Source of the DNA: Xenorhabdus vietnamensis
Lineage (GTDB): Bacteria > Pseudomonadota > Gammaproteobacteria > Enterobacterales > Enterobacteriaceae
Assembly (NCBI RefSeq): GCF_002127535.1
Contig: NZ_MUBJ01000017.1
Span: 30,817 to 94,816 of the forward strand
DNA length: 64,000 nt
Direction: 5' to 3'
The notes under the pieces were generated by a model. It was not told the DNA's origin. It did not search any database and saw only the letters and a program-made list of their open reading frames with translations. Both the position numbers and the translations under genes were made by a program. This document shows positions 55,271 through 64,000 of this stretch, piece by piece (the stretch's first letter is position 1; every line of letters begins with the position of its first letter).

Positions 55271-56701
55271 TTATTGTGCTTCACGTTGAGCAATATAAGC
55301 CAGAGCCTTATCAATACGAGACAGTGAGCGAGCTTGATTAATAGCATGGATTGTTACATCAACACTCGGAGACTGGCCTGCACCTGTTACAGCAACACGC
55401 AATGGCATACCTACTTTACCCATGCCTACTTCCAGTTCATCAGCCGTCGCCTGAATGGCATGATGGATATTCTCAGGTGTCCATTCAGTAATCGCTGCCA
55501 GTTTTGCACGGGCAACTTCCAGTGGCTGGCAAGCAACAGGGCGCAGATGTTTCTTCGCAGCATCTGCATCAAACTCAGCAAATTCTTCATAAAAGTAACG
55601 GCAAGATTCAGCCATTTCTTTCAGTGTCTTACAACGCTCACCCAGCAGTTTGATCAAATCAACCAGCTCTGGGCCAGTACGAGTATCAATACCTTGCTGT
55701 TCAATATGCCATACTAAATGCACAGCAACTTCTTCTGCCGGCAGGGTGTTGATGTAATGATGATTTAGCCATTGCAGCTTTTCAGTATTGAATGCACTGG
55801 CGGATTTGCTGATGGCATCAAGGCTGAACAATTCAGTCATTTCTTCAACGCTGAAAATTTCCTGATCGCCATGTGACCAACCCAGACGAACCAGATAGTT
55901 CAACAGCGCTTCTGGCAAATAACCATCATCACGGTATTGCATTACGCTGACAGCGCCGTGACGTTTGGACAGTTTTTTACCATCGTCTCCGAGGATCATA
56001 GAAACATGGGCATATTCTGGGACAGGTGCGCCGAGGGCTTTCAGAATGTTGATCTGGCGTGGGGTATTGTTGATATGGTCTTCACCACGAATCACATGAG
56101 TAATTTCCATATCCCAGTCATCAATGACAACACAGAAGTTATAAGTTGGTGAGCCGTCGGTGCGGCGAATGATCAAATCATCCAGTTCCTGATTGCTGAA
56201 TTCAATCGGGCCACGGATACTGTCATTAAAAATGATGGAGCCTTCTTGTGGGTTACGGAAACGTACAACATGTGGTTTATCGTGATGCAGTTCATTATGA
56301 TTATGCTGACACTCGCTATCAAGGCATTGCCCGTCATAACGGGGTTTTTCACCATTTGCCATTTGAGTTTCACGCAGTTGTTCCAAACGCTCTTTGGAGC
56401 AATAGCAACGGTAAGCTGTACCTTGCTCCAACATTTCATCAATAACTTGGTTGTAACGATCGAAACGTTTGGTCTGATAATAAGGGCCTTCATCCCAATT
56501 CAGATTTAACCAGTTCATACCGTCCATAATTGCGTCAATGGCTTCTTGAGTTGAACGCTCAAGATCAGTATCTTCAATACGAAGCACAAATTCACCTTTA
56601 TTGTGGCGGCTATATAACCAGGAATAAAGGGCAGTACGCGCACCACCAACATGAAGATAGCCAGTAGGACTTGGTGCAAAACGGGTTTTAATTTTACTCA
56701 T
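55271..56701 (-). CDS. gltX: Glutamyl-tRNA synthetase
   Basis: 476 residues. Class I signature [17 protein letters not shown] at the N terminus (HIGH-type), KLSKRHG as the KMSKS-type loop near 240, and a zinc-binding-type cysteine cluster (CYCSKE, CLDSEC) near 100-125. It charges tRNA-Glu in the cytoplasm. Flanked by tRNA-Ala on one side and the Val/Lys tRNA array on the other, as in E. coli. A 12-bp stem terminator follows. Confidence 0.97.
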   Translation of the reverse strand: MSKIKTRFAPSPTGYLHVGGARTALYSWLYSRHNKGEFVLRIEDTDLERSTQEAIDAIMDGMNWLNLNWDEGPYYQTKRFDRYNQVIDEMLEQGTAYRCYCSKERLEQLRETQMANGEKPRYDGQCLDSECQHNHNELHHDKPHVVRFRNPQEGSIIFNDSIRGPIEFSNQELDDLIIRRTDGSPTYNFCVVIDDWDMEITHVIRGEDHINNTPRQINILKALGAPVPEYAHVSMILGDDGKKLSKRHGAVSVMQYRDDGYLPEALLNYLVRLGWSHGDQEIFSVEEMTELFSLDAISKSASAFNTEKLQWLNHHYINTLPAEEVAVHLVWHIEQQGIDTRTGPELVDLIKLLGERCKTLKEMAESCRYFYEEFAEFDADAAKKHLRPVACQPLEVARAKLAAITEWTPENIHHAIQATADELEVGMGKVGMPLRVAVTGAGQSPSVDVTIHAINQARSLSRIDKALAYIAQREAQ

Positions 56702-56924
56702 CAGGAATTGCCTTAATTACGTTTCTCTTTTTAGAGAGCGTTTTGGATGATCGAAGTAACAATAGTGGGGCTATTTTATCACTGCACTTCAATTCCTCAA
56801 TGGCGTTAACGATAGGTTACCGAGAAAAGCCAAAATAAATTAACTAAATGATACCTTTGCGTGATTATAATTGTTTCATTCTGTTTAATTTTACGACGAA
56901 CGATTGTTTTAGTAATAAAAAGCG

Positions 56925-56952
56925 TTGACTCACCTCGAACTATCCCTATAAT
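56925..56952 (+). promoter_or_regulatory. Stable-RNA type sigma70 promoter of the Val/Lys tRNA array
   Basis: TTGACT (56925-56930), a 16-base spacer and a perfect TATAAT (56947-56952), followed by a GC-containing discriminator GCGACTCC. It ends 17 bases before the first tRNA. A G+C discriminator is typical of stringently controlled tRNA promoters; the regulation is inference. Confidence 0.85.
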
Positions 56953-56969
56953 GCGACTCCATCACGACG

Positions 56970-57045
56970 GGGCGATTAGCTCAGTTGGTAGAGCATCTCC
57001 CTTACAAGGAGGGGGTCATCAGTTCGAATCTGGTATCGCCCACCA
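56970..57045 (+). tRNA. tRNA-Val(TAC), copy 1
   Basis: 76-base cloverleaf with CCA. Acceptor GGGCGAT/ATCGCCC, anticodon loop containing TAC, T-arm GTTCGAATC. Start of a seven-gene array. Confidence 0.97.
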
Positions 57046-57080
57046 TATCTCTCGTAGTGATAAAAAATGATTTTATGATT

Positions 57081-57156
57081 GGGCGATTAGCTCAGTTGGT
57101 AGAGCATCTCCCTTACAAGGAGGGGGTCATCAGTTCGAATCTGGTATCGCCCACCA
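57081..57156 (+). tRNA. tRNA-Val(TAC), copy 2
   Basis: 76 bases, identical to copy 1, anticodon TAC, encoded CCA. Confidence 0.97.
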
Positions 57157-57200
57157 ATCATAGATCAGTGGTATTGATGTCGTTATAGTCATCGTGAAGT

Positions 57201-57276
57201 GGGCGATTAGCTCAGTTGGTAGAGCATCTCCCTTACAAGGAGGGGGTCATCAGTTCGAATCTGGTATCGCCCACCA
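57201..57276 (+). tRNA. tRNA-Val(TAC), copy 3
   Basis: 76 bases, identical to copy 1, anticodon TAC, encoded CCA. Confidence 0.97.
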
Positions 57277-57321
57277 CTTCATCTGGTTGTTTCGTAACAA
57301 TATCAAATTGATATTTATAAT

Positions 57322-57397
57322 GGGTCGTTAGCTCAGTCGGTAGAGCAGTTGACTTTTAATCAATTGGTCGCAGGTTCGAATCCTGCACGACCCACCA
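57322..57397 (+). tRNA. tRNA-Lys(TTT), copy 1
   Basis: 76-base cloverleaf with CCA. Acceptor GGGTCGT/ACGACCC, anticodon loop CTTTTAA giving TTT, T-loop GTTCGAATC. Confidence 0.97.
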
Positions 57398-57427
57398 TTA
57401 AAATATCAAAATCAAAATTATCTAATT

Positions 57428-57503
57428 GGGTCGTTAGCTCAGTCGGTAGAGCAGTTGACTTTTAATCAATTGGTCGCAGGTTCGAATCCTGCACGACCCA
57501 CCA
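57428..57503 (+). tRNA. tRNA-Lys(TTT), copy 2
   Basis: 76 bases, identical to Lys copy 1. The ~30-base spacers around copies 1 to 3 are also alike, pointing to recent tandem duplication of gene plus spacer. Confidence 0.97.
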
Positions 57504-57533
57504 TTTAGATATAAAAATCAGAATTACCTAATC

Positions 57534-57609
57534 GGGTCGTTAGCTCAGTCGGTAGAGCAGTTGACTTTTAATCAATTGGTCGCAGGTTCGAATCCTGCAC
57601 GACCCACCA
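57534..57609 (+). tRNA. tRNA-Lys(TTT), copy 3
   Basis: 76 bases, identical to Lys copies 1 and 2, anticodon TTT, encoded CCA. Confidence 0.97.
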
Positions 57610-57631
57610 TTTAGGTATAAAGATATGAAGT

Positions 57632-57707
57632 GGGCGATTAGCTCAGTTGGTAGAGCATCTCCCTTACAAGGAGGGGGTCATCAGTTCGAATCTGGTATCG
57701 CCCACCA
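57632..57707 (+). tRNA. tRNA-Val(TAC), copy 4
   Basis: 76 bases, identical to the three upstream Val copies but placed after the Lys genes. Its immediate flanks (GAAGT before, ACTTCA after) resemble those of Val copy 3, as if that unit had been copied here. Confidence 0.97.
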
Positions 57708-57870
57708 CTTCACCTCAGAATTTCTTATATGACACCTTCTTCCCCTAAAAACATATTTCGCTAAAACCCTATTCGATTAAAAATTATTTCCTATGAAAAC
57801 CCGTTGATCCGTTCTGGCGTGCTTTCCAAGCAGGGGATGCAATAATATCGTGAATTGGGATGATCTTCGG

Positions 57871-58518
57871 CTATTTTATCTTTAATCCATAACTTTTGAA
57901 TTTTTCCAGAATCCGTTGCATTTCTGCCGGAGGAAGTATCGGAACTGTCTTTATAACTGGAAGCACTTTTAAATAAAGTTGTGCCAATATTTCAATCTCA
58001 TTTGCTAACCACAGCGCTTTTTCCAGATTAACTTCCATTGCAATCATGCCATGATGCTGCATCAGTAACGCCTTACTGTATGAGATTCCCTTGCTCACAC
58101 TGTCGGCTAATTCGGCCGTTCCAAAAGTAGAATAAGGGATGCAGGGAACGTGATCGGTTCCTGTAACAGCAATCATGTAGTGAATAGCAGGTATAGCATG
58201 ATTAAGAATGGAAACTGCCGTTGCATTAACAGCATGGTTATGTACAACGGCATTGAGATCAGGGCGTGCTTGATAGCAAGAAAGATGAAAATGCCATTCG
58301 CTTGAAGGTACATGATTGGCTTCATATTCGCCTTGATTACTGATATAGACGATTTGTTCAGGTATTAGCTTTTCATAAGGCACTCCACTGGGAGTAATCA
58401 AAAAACCGTTTTGATAGCGGGCACTGATGTTGCCCGACGTTCCTTGATTCAGCCCGAGCGCGTTCATTTTGAGGCAGGTTTCAATAATCTCTTGGGCAGT
58501 ATGTTCTCTATTCATCAT
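57871..58518 (-). CDS. Class II aldolase (FucA-like), probable 5-(methylthio)ribulose-1-phosphate aldolase of the DHAP shunt
   Basis: 215 residues, the length of E. coli fuculose-phosphate aldolase. Metal and catalytic residues are visible: Glu in PSSEWHF (about 73), the His pair in VVHNHAVNAT (about 92/94) and the third His in QHHGM (about 155). The enzyme family splits ketose 1-phosphates into DHAP and an aldehyde. It is the last gene of an operon with mtnK and mtnA, 18 bases after mtnA. In bacteria that use mtnK-mtnA plus a class II aldolase (Ald2), 5'-deoxyadenosine and methylthioadenosine leftovers are turned into DHAP and acetaldehyde or methylthioacetaldehyde. MtnB, a dehydratase of the same superfamily, is an alternative, but no other mtn genes follow. 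Confidence 0.75.
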   Translation of the reverse strand: MMNREHTAQEIIETCLKMNALGLNQGTSGNISARYQNGFLITPSGVPYEKLIPEQIVYISNQGEYEANHVPSSEWHFHLSCYQARPDLNAVVHNHAVNATAVSILNHAIPAIHYMIAVTGTDHVPCIPYSTFGTAELADSVSKGISYSKALLMQHHGMIAMEVNLEKALWLANEIEILAQLYLKVLPVIKTVPILPPAEMQRILEKFKSYGLKIK

Positions 58519-58536
58519 TATTACCTTGAGTGATAA

Positions 58537-59637
58537 TTACGGTTTTCTACATAAATCAGGGAACAAAGCCCGTAATCCTTCCGCACTAGCATCGCAAACT
58601 CCACGTTCAGTAATTAGTCCAGTGATAAATTCAGCCGGTGTGACATCAAAGGCATAATTTCCACAAAACGTCCCTTGTGGTGCTGTATTGACCCAACTTC
58701 GTGTACCCTCAGGTGTGATGCCATATACATGGGATTGTTCTTCACCCGAACGTTGCTCAATGGGGATTTCTTTTACGCCGTCCCAGACCGTAAAATCCAG
58801 CGTGGGAGATGGCAGGGCAACATAAAAAGGCACCTGATTAGCTTTGGCCGCCAATGCTTTGAGGTAAGTGCCGATTTTATTGCATACATCACCTCGGGCG
58901 GTTGTCCGGTCTGTGCCGACAATACAGAGATCCACTTTGCCATGTTGTATTAAATGCCCTCCGGCATTATCAGCGATCAAAGTATGTGGTATGCCATGTG
59001 AGCCTAATTCGAAAGCAGTTAATCCTCCTTGATTACGTGGGCGGGTTTCATCAACCCATACATGGATTTTGATTCCTGCATCATGCGCCATATAAATAGG
59101 AGCCAGCGCAGTTCCCCAATCTACCGTTGCAAGCCAGCCAGCATTGCAATGAGTCAGGATATTGACCACCTCACCTGTCGGTTTGGTTGCTGCGATACTC
59201 TGGATTATTTTTAGGCCGTGCTCACCAATTTTGCGGCAGAGCTCCACATCTTCATCTGCAATTTCATTAGCGATCCGGTAAGCGGTTGCTTCACGTAGTG
59301 AATGCTGGGTATTTTCTAGAGCTTGATATGTTCTATCCAACGCCCACTTTAAATTGATTGCAGTAGGGCGGGTTTTAACCAAAATGTCGTAAGATTTTCG
59401 CAGATTTTCATCGCTACTTTCCTGACGCATTGCCAAAGCCATACCATATGCGGCAACAGCACCAATCAAAGGTGCTCCCCGCACCCACATTTCTTTGATG
59501 GCTGTTGCTGCATCCTGCATGGTGCGTAGTTGAATAGTTTGTATCTCAAAAGGAAGCTTGGTCTGATCGAAAATTTCGACGGTATGATCATCGTCAGCAA
59601 GCCAGACAGAACGGTAATGAGTGCCATTAATTTTCAT
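58537..59637 (-). CDS. mtnA: S-methyl-5-thioribose-1-phosphate isomerase
   Basis: 366 residues, eIF2B-related sugar-phosphate isomerase. The catalytic Cys is in [11 protein letters not shown] and the Asp in [19 protein letters not shown], the two-residue signature of Mtn[10 protein letters not shown] near the N terminus is the family's substrate loop. It opens the phosphorylated ribose ring to the ribulose form for the next enzyme. Nine bases separate it from mtnK and AGAGG precedes its start, so the genes are co-transcribed. Confidence 0.94.
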   Translation of the reverse strand: MKINGTHYRSVWLADDDHTVEIFDQTKLPFEIQTIQLRTMQDAATAIKEMWVRGAPLIGAVAAYGMALAMRQESSDENLRKSYDILVKTRPTAINLKWALDRTYQALENTQHSLREATAYRIANEIADEDVELCRKIGEHGLKIIQSIAATKPTGEVVNILTHCNAGWLATVDWGTALAPIYMAHDAGIKIHVWVDETRPRNQGGLTAFELGSHGIPHTLIADNAGGHLIQHGKVDLCIVGTDRTTARGDVCNKIGTYLKALAAKANQVPFYVALPSPTLDFTVWDGVKEIPIEQRSGEEQSHVYGITPEGTRSWVNTAPQGTFCGNYAFDVTPAEFITGLITERGVCDASAEGLRALFPDLCRKP

Positions 59638-59646
59638 ATCAACCTC

Positions 59647-60912
59647 TTAACACTGTGCAATATAACGTCTAATTAGAGAAAATTTGGGATAATTTTCTCG
59701 ATTGACTATCAATTCTCGTGCCAATTTCAGCGCCCGCTTTTCACAGATGGCGCGCTGGTTTTGATCTTCAATCTGTTTGAAATCGGCAACACCAGAAAAT
59801 CCAACAATACGGCGATTGATTTCCAGTCCAGCATAAGCAAGCGTGTCTTTAAATAAGTTGGATAGAAATTCATCTTGTACTGTTTTTAAGAATGATGCAT
59901 CGAATGTACCTTGCTGATAAAGCACAATAGGATAAGCATCCCCAACCTCTTTCTTATTCCATAATTGACGAAAATGATGTTCAAACACTGCCCAGGTAGT
60001 TTCTACTTGCTCCAGAAGCCATGTCTGATAGTCAACACATTGTGCATTATTTTCTCGTAGGGCTGGCTGAGCAAAGTAAGCCATTAATAAATTACCGATG
60101 TAGTTACCGATATCAAACGCCATTGGCCCCATGAAACTGAATTCTGGGTCAATGACCTTAGTGGAATCGGGCGTCACCATGATTGAGCCGGAATGGAGAT
60201 CGCCATGCAGCAGGGCTTGTGTTTGCGTCATGAACTGATACTTATACTGCATGGCAGTTTGGATGAGTGCCCGATCTTGCCAGATGGAGTAGATTTCGTC
60301 GTCAAGCTGAGGAGCCGTCCAGTTGTTTCTCTCTGCATTAAAATAAGGCTCAGTGAAAATCAGATCTTCAGTGATCTTGCAAAGTTCATGGTTGTTAGCG
60401 AAGCGAGCAATGAGATCTTTTTTCTCTTTACTTGTCCTTCCGATGTCGGAAGTGTGGAACAGTGTATTCGCAAGAAAAATGCCAATATCTTCCGCGAGAT
60501 GAGGAAACTTTTCCCCGGCAATAAGTTGCTTACGTAGGATGATATGCTGAGACAAATACTCCATGGCAAAGAGAGACATTTTCTCATCATAAAAATAGAC
60601 ATCAGGAACATATTCTTTGGCGACTTTTTTTTCTTCAATCAGGGCATGATATTCAAAATGCGAACGCACAAGCGAAAGCTGCCATGACTCCCCCGCAGCC
60701 CGTACATAAGGCAAGGCTTGCTTTACGACAATCGTCTTTTCTTTTCCTGAGACAATAAATACTAAGTTGAGATTGCCATCACCTACTTCTTGAATTTGCC
60801 AAGTTTCAGGGGAACCGCCGAGTAAAATAGTTGTTGGTAAATTTTCAGCAAGATAGTGAGGTAAAGATTCGCAAGTTTGTGGGATATACCCTGTAGGGAC
60901 ATTAGCAGACAT
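59647..60912 (-). CDS. mtnK: 5-methylthioribose kinase
   Basis: 421 residues of the aminoglycoside-phosphotransferase/choline-kinase fold. HGDLHSGSIMV near 235 is the catalytic loop and VIDPEFSFMGP the metal site; the N-terminal part carries FIVSGKEKTIVVKQALPYVR with the nucleotide-binding Lys. It phosphorylates methylthioribose (and probably 5-deoxyribose) at C1. First gene of a three-gene operon; AGGATG precedes the start. Its presence implies that methylthioadenosine nucleosidase (not here) supplies the free sugar. Confidence 0.94.
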   Translation of the reverse strand: MSANVPTGYIPQTCESLPHYLAENLPTTILLGGSPETWQIQEVGDGNLNLVFIVSGKEKTIVVKQALPYVRAAGESWQLSLVRSHFEYHALIEEKKVAKEYVPDVYFYDEKMSLFAMEYLSQHIILRKQLIAGEKFPHLAEDIGIFLANTLFHTSDIGRTSKEKKDLIARFANNHELCKITEDLIFTEPYFNAERNNWTAPQLDDEIYSIWQDRALIQTAMQYKYQFMTQTQALLHGDLHSGSIMVTPDSTKVIDPEFSFMGPMAFDIGNYIGNLLMAYFAQPALRENNAQCVDYQTWLLEQVETTWAVFEHHFRQLWNKKEVGDAYPIVLYQQGTFDASFLKTVQDEFLSNLFKDTLAYAGLEINRRIVGFSGVADFKQIEDQNQRAICEKRALKLARELIVNRENYPKFSLIRRYIAQC

Positions 60913-61054
60913 TATTTTTCATCCTGATAATTTCATGAAGGAACATTCATAAACTGCACAGCGATAACTCATTCTGCTGTAATTGAATTTACATTTGTTA
61001 ACTATAGATATGCAAAAGTAAGGTGTCTGTGATGAAACCAACATTAAATATCAG

Positions 61055-61426
61055 CTATGTTTGAGGTTTTGGCAGGGGAGGAAGGCCATAAGCCGCTCTG
61101 GCGCGATCACAACTTTCATTATAATCAGCAGTTTCCCAGGCTTGAGTAAATTCTTTGCAAGGAGAAGGCCTGTTGTCATAAATGGAGCAGGAGACCGATT
61201 TACCAATTTCACCACATAAATTGATACACCGGGGATGAGGCTCGTTTGTACCTTTCATGCAACGCCTGAAATCATTTAATTTTTCTGTCATGGATATAGG
61301 AACTGTACCACCACCATCCTCAGCTTCAGCCCAATAAAATGAAACACGAAAGTAGGCGCAGCAAGCTCCACAATTGATACAGGGATTATTTTGTAGCTTA
61401 GATTGAGAAATTAATGTTTGACTCAT
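61055..61426 (-). CDS. YkgJ family cysteine-cluster protein
   Basis: 123 residues. Eight or more cysteines in the family pattern: [12 protein letters not shown] near the N terminus, [15 protein letters not shown], and [16 protein letters not shown]. This family (UPF0153, zinc- or iron-chelating) has no proven biochemical role. The ATG used is four codons inside an in-frame GTG, which could also be the start. It stands upstream of mtnK on the same strand, 142 bases away, and need not be in that operon. Confidence 0.85.
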   Translation of the reverse strand: MSQTLISQSKLQNNPCINCGACCAYFRVSFYWAEAEDGGGTVPISMTEKLNDFRRCMKGTNEPHPRCINLCGEIGKSVSCSIYDNRPSPCKEFTQAWETADYNESCDRARAAYGLPPLPKPQT

Positions 61427-61438
61427 ACCAGATGTCAC

Positions 61439-61901
61439 TATCTGATGTTTAAGATATATACTTAGGTAACATTACCTTATCCTCAAAAGGTCATTTTCTA
61501 ATAGAAAACGAGTCTCTTTAGAAAGAGATTATGTTGCCAAATTATATATTTCTTCAAGGAAAATTTATGTTATTTGGATGTGTTTGAAATTATTAAATAA
61601 ATAACTAATTATTAAAGTGTCATCTTGTTGATTATAATCACAGTAATTTATTGTTTCTTTAGTTGTAATTTTTTCAATGCTAATTTAATGGTTTTAGTAA
61701 TAAAGACTGAAACTTGAAGAGTTTTTTTCAAGCTAAAGATAGCATTATTCATTTTTTTAGCGAAATAGATAGTGGGTTTTGGACAAAATTACCTTTCCAA
61801 ATAGATGAAATATTTATTCATAGTAATGACCGTGTTTTTTCGATTATAGATTTCCTTCTGCAAATTATAGGGATATTGATTACAACTTGCAGTTTATTAA
61901 T
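61439..61901. other. AT-rich gap without a supported gene
   Basis: About 460 very A+T-rich bases between the YkgJ-like gene and the end of the glycosyltransferase gene. An open frame of 73 codons starting with TTG at 61714 encodes a hydrophobic-tailed peptide, but it has no ribosome site or family resemblance and runs into the glycosyltransferase gene. Probably non-coding or the remnant of a lost gene. Confidence 0.5.
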
Positions 61902-62849
61902 TTATCCTTTAAGTAAGGAAAGTATAGCTGGATAGACTGCATCTAAATCGATATTGTTAACATCATCAGGATCGTAAAATGTAATACATTTATCTTCTGT
62001 AGCCAATGGTGCCCAATTTTTAGGCATTGTCACACCGTAAAAGGCAATAAGCTTTTTTTGTAATGCAGCAGCTAAATGGCAGATACCACCATCACCGACG
62101 ATAATCAATGTCATACTATTCAATAAAGCTAGAAAAGAATTTAGTGAATCAGATACTACAACTTCACTATTTTTTCCTATACGTACTCTTAAATCCTCAG
62201 CTAAAGGAATATTCTGTTTATATGAAGAAATAACAAATTTTGCATCTGGATAATTTTCTAGTATTTTATTAGCTATTAGAGTCAGTCTCTCATTATTGAT
62301 AAGACTATTTTTTCTGTTATTGGATACAGAAAATAAAATCATTGGAAATTGATGTTCAACAGCTTGAAGTTTATTTTTAAGTTTCATGCAAGGAAAAAAT
62401 GCAGGAGATAATTTATTTTCAATAGGTGAGAATATGCGCAATGCTTTTAATGCCTGATGATAACCACTAACCTGTTCCTGCTTTACTGGATAATTAATTA
62501 ACTTAGAGTGCCAATGTTTACTTGTAACAACAGCATAACGCTTTTTAGCTCCTAATAGCCATAAAAACAGATTATTTAGTTTCATCGGCGTAGGTTTGGA
62601 AGAGATAGCAATATCAAATTGTTCTCGACGAAATTTTAAGGCAGTTCTAAAAATAGATAGGTACTTATTTCCTTTAGGGATGATATGGACATTCATTGAA
62701 GGACACAAGTAATGAGCTAGTTCAGCATTACCAGCATCTATAAATAGGCTAATTTCTGCATTAGGATATTTTTTCTGTAAGAATTTTATTAATGGCTGAG
62801 TGCAAATAAGATCACCGAGTCCATTTCGACGTAAGATGGCTATTTTCAT
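61902..62849 (-). CDS. Glycosyltransferase family 9 (heptosyltransferase-like)
   Basis: 315 residues. The start MKIAILRRNGLGDLICTQPL is the GT9 donor-fold opening (R-x-x-x-G-D), and VGDGGICHLAAALQKKLIAFYG near 265 is the family's C-terminal nucleotide-sugar site (normally D-S-G-x-x-H; here D-G-G-x-x-H). Members transfer heptose or similar sugars to the LPS core. The upstream extension of the frame by 56 residues lacks family resemblance, so the internal ATG was chosen. Low GC and isolation from other LPS genes suggest a horizontally acquired surface-sugar gene; the acceptor is unknown. Confidence 0.82.
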   Translation of the reverse strand: MKIAILRRNGLGDLICTQPLIKFLQKKYPNAEISLFIDAGNAELAHYLCPSMNVHIIPKGNKYLSIFRTALKFRREQFDIAISSKPTPMKLNNLFLWLLGAKKRYAVVTSKHWHSKLINYPVKQEQVSGYHQALKALRIFSPIENKLSPAFFPCMKLKNKLQAVEHQFPMILFSVSNNRKNSLINNERLTLIANKILENYPDAKFVISSYKQNIPLAEDLRVRIGKNSEVVVSDSLNSFLALLNSMTLIIVGDGGICHLAAALQKKLIAFYGVTMPKNWAPLATEDKCITFYDPDDVNNIDLDAVYPAILSLLKG

Positions 62850-63317
62850 ATGAAGGTTATTAAAATAAGCTCTATCGTTTATAATTTGTGTAACTATAAC
62901 TAAAAATAGAAAACAATGATATTGAGTTTTGTTATTTGATAGCCATTTACTTTGTTCGAATATTGAACAAAAGAGAGTTGTGATTGATGCTGTCTTGGAA
63001 TTTAATGAGCCCTGCATGAATAGAACATGAATATTATTTCATTGATTTAAAAGAATAAAATTTGTTATATCTTTAAATCTATACAACTTGCATTTCGCTA
63101 AGAACTCTCGCCAGTTCTATTGTGCTACCGATATGTTTTCAGTAGTCAAGGGACAAGGTCAGTACGTTAAACGTACCAACCATGTGAAGAGATTGCGCCG
63201 AATTTCGTCGGAAGCTATTGCAAAGGCAGTTAACTCTATGTGGAGAGGCTACCCAATAATTTTGGGTTGGCTGAACTCTACTTTTTAAAATGGTAAAGAA
63301 TCAGCTTTATTCTGGTG
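62850..63317. other. Gap without a supported gene
   Basis: About 470 bases. The left part is AT-rich upstream DNA of the glycosyltransferase gene. At 63088-63288 the plus strand has a 66-codon frame opening with TTG, with a somewhat higher GC content and basic residues (VKRTNHVKRLRR), which could be the relic of a mobile-element or phage gene, but no family is recognisable. Confidence 0.4.
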
Positions 63318-63653
63318 CTACTCTATTCGCATGGCATTGATAGCCGATGTAGGCATTTCAATAACCGTCTTAACACTCTTATTAATTCTCTCAATAATTC
63401 CTGTTCTAGGGCCGTTTATCCATGCATCACTTTTATAAAATCTGGCCTGTACAGCCGACAGTTCATCCATATCTTCAAATGCCCGGATAAGATAATAGCA
63501 ATCTAGGTCATGCTGCGAGTTACCGAAACTCACCACATCAATTCCCTGTGAACGATGTAACGGAACGCTGATATTTACCATGATTTCATGAAACTGACTG
63601 CCGGTTCCTTTCTTTAACTCGTACTGGAGTATTTCGATGATCTTGTTGTCCAT
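63318..63653 (-). CDS. NIPSNAP/dimeric alpha-beta barrel family protein
   Basis: 111 residues: EILQYELKKGTGSQFHEI at the N terminus, then VVSFGNSQHDLDCYYLIRAFEDMDEL and FYKSDAW, the pattern of NIPSNAP-like stress-related dimeric barrels. No catalytic residue can be assigned. An AAGGCG ribosome site precedes the ATG. Neighbours give no functional clue. Confidence 0.7.
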   Translation of the reverse strand: MDNKIIEILQYELKKGTGSQFHEIMVNISVPLHRSQGIDVVSFGNSQHDLDCYYLIRAFEDMDELSAVQARFYKSDAWINGPRTGIIERINKSVKTVIEMPTSAINAMRIE

Positions 63654-63731
63654 GTATTCGCCTTACGTATTGTTATTCTTAATGATGTGAGCATAACGAA
63701 TAATACCGAAAATATGGCAGCCGTATAGCCA

Positions 63732-64000
63732 TTAAGCGATAGAGGAAACAGCCAACTGATATCCCTGCCAGTAAGAAGCCTTTCCCGTCACTGTGATCAC
63801 CTGACCTTTCTGTAACAGCATCACCGATAGCGCCATCTCATCAAAGCCCGCGACACGCAGCGGATAATCACTGCGCTTCTCGCTCTGCGCCTGCATGGTA
63901 GCGACTGCCATCACCTTACCTGTCTGGCACTTTATACGCCTGGGGCAACGGTAATCTTCCCTGTGATCGTAGCGACTATCGAGGGTGCGTTCTTCTGTCT
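63732..64000 (-). CDS. Partial protein of unknown function, runs off the window end
   Basis: The minus-strand frame stays open to the end of the window, so the visible ~88 residues are the C-terminal part of a longer protein. The last ~45 (AGFDEMALSVMLLQKGQ, then ITVTGKASYW) look like the strand pattern of an OB-fold nucleic-acid-binding domain, and a pair of cysteines (RCPRRIKC) precedes it. This OB reading is weak. Internal GTG/ATG codons near 63914 could be starts of a short form. Confidence 0.45.
   Translation of the reverse strand, partial: TEERTLDSRYDHREDYRCPRRIKCQTGKVMAVATMQAQSEKRSDYPLRVAGFDEMALSVMLLQKGQVITVTGKASYWQGYQLAVSSIA

Noticed and set aside
56970..57707. Regularly spaced ~76-bp repeats that resemble a CRISPR array
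   Set aside because: Each repeat folds as a tRNA with CCA end and clear anticodon.
61714..61935. 73-codon plus-strand frame with a hydrophobic C terminus
   Set aside because: TTG start, no ribosome site, AT-rich DNA, and it overlaps the end of the glycosyltransferase gene.
63088..63288. 66-codon plus-strand frame with basic residues
   Set aside because: TTG start and no recognisable family; may be a relic but cannot be supported as a gene.

Overview
The window looks like a chromosome segment of an insect-pathogenic enterobacterium of the Xenorhabdus/Photorhabdus type (Morganellaceae). The right half has enterobacterial core gene order (crr-ptsI-ptsH, cysK, cysZ, zipA-ligA, a ypeB-like gene, tRNA-Ala(GGC) pair, gltX, tRNA-Val/Lys array). 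It also carries ERIC-like palindromic intergenic repeats and sits beside a very large NRPS/PKS cluster. The genus is an inference; no rRNA or other marker is present.

Region 1 (1-42618, all + strand) is a hybrid NRPS/PKS cluster whose left end lies outside the window. In order it encodes: an acyl-CoA dehydrogenase (cut at the window start); a free-standing serine adenylation domain; an NRPS C-A(Asn)-T-E; a free-standing acyltransferase; an NRPS C-A-T; a PKS KS-AT-KR-DH-ER-ACP; a membrane-anchored periplasmic S12 peptidase of the ClbP/XcnG/ZmaM kind; an NRPS A(Pro)-T-C-A(Ser)-T-C; an NRPS (C-lobe)-A-T-C-A-T-TE; an AT-less PKS KS-KR-T-C; a JmjC/cupin-type oxygenase; a GNAT acetyltransferase; and a 3-hydroxyacyl-CoA dehydrogenase. 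Two sub-systems can be read. First, a D-Asn prodrug cap: the C-A-T-E module has the Asn code DLTKIGEVGK, and the S12 peptidase would remove the cap in the periplasm. Second, an aminomalonyl-carrier extender pathway: Ser A domain (DVWHYSLIDK), two dehydrogenases and a trans-acting AT that could serve the AT-less PKS. A chain order that fits all protein ends is NRPS(Asn) > C-A-T > PKS1 > PKS2 > NRPS(Pro,Ser) > NRPS(TE). I do not recognise the product.

The most unusual signal is not a gene. At least 25 short in-frame tandem arrays, mostly with a 15-bp period and each of different sequence, are scattered through nearly every gene of this cluster, and two similar duplications lie in its non-coding gaps. 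I saw none in the housekeeping half.

Region 2 (42.8-48.1 kb, - strand) holds crr, ptsI, ptsH, cysK and cysZ, with ERIC-like elements inside the pts operon and its upstream region. Region 3 (48.3-54.4 kb) holds zipA, ligA, nupC, a DUF3820 gene, an SDR gene and a MATE transporter remnant with a large internal deletion. Region 4 (54.8-57.7 kb) holds two tRNA-Ala genes, gltX and a seven-gene Val/Lys tRNA array with a strong stable-RNA type promoter. Region 5 (57.9-61 kb, - strand) is a mtnK-mtnA-aldolase operon that fits the 5'-deoxynucleoside salvage route known as the DHAP shunt. Region 6 (61-64 kb) has a YkgJ-like protein, a family 9 glycosyltransferase, a NIPSNAP-like protein and a gene fragment running off the window end.
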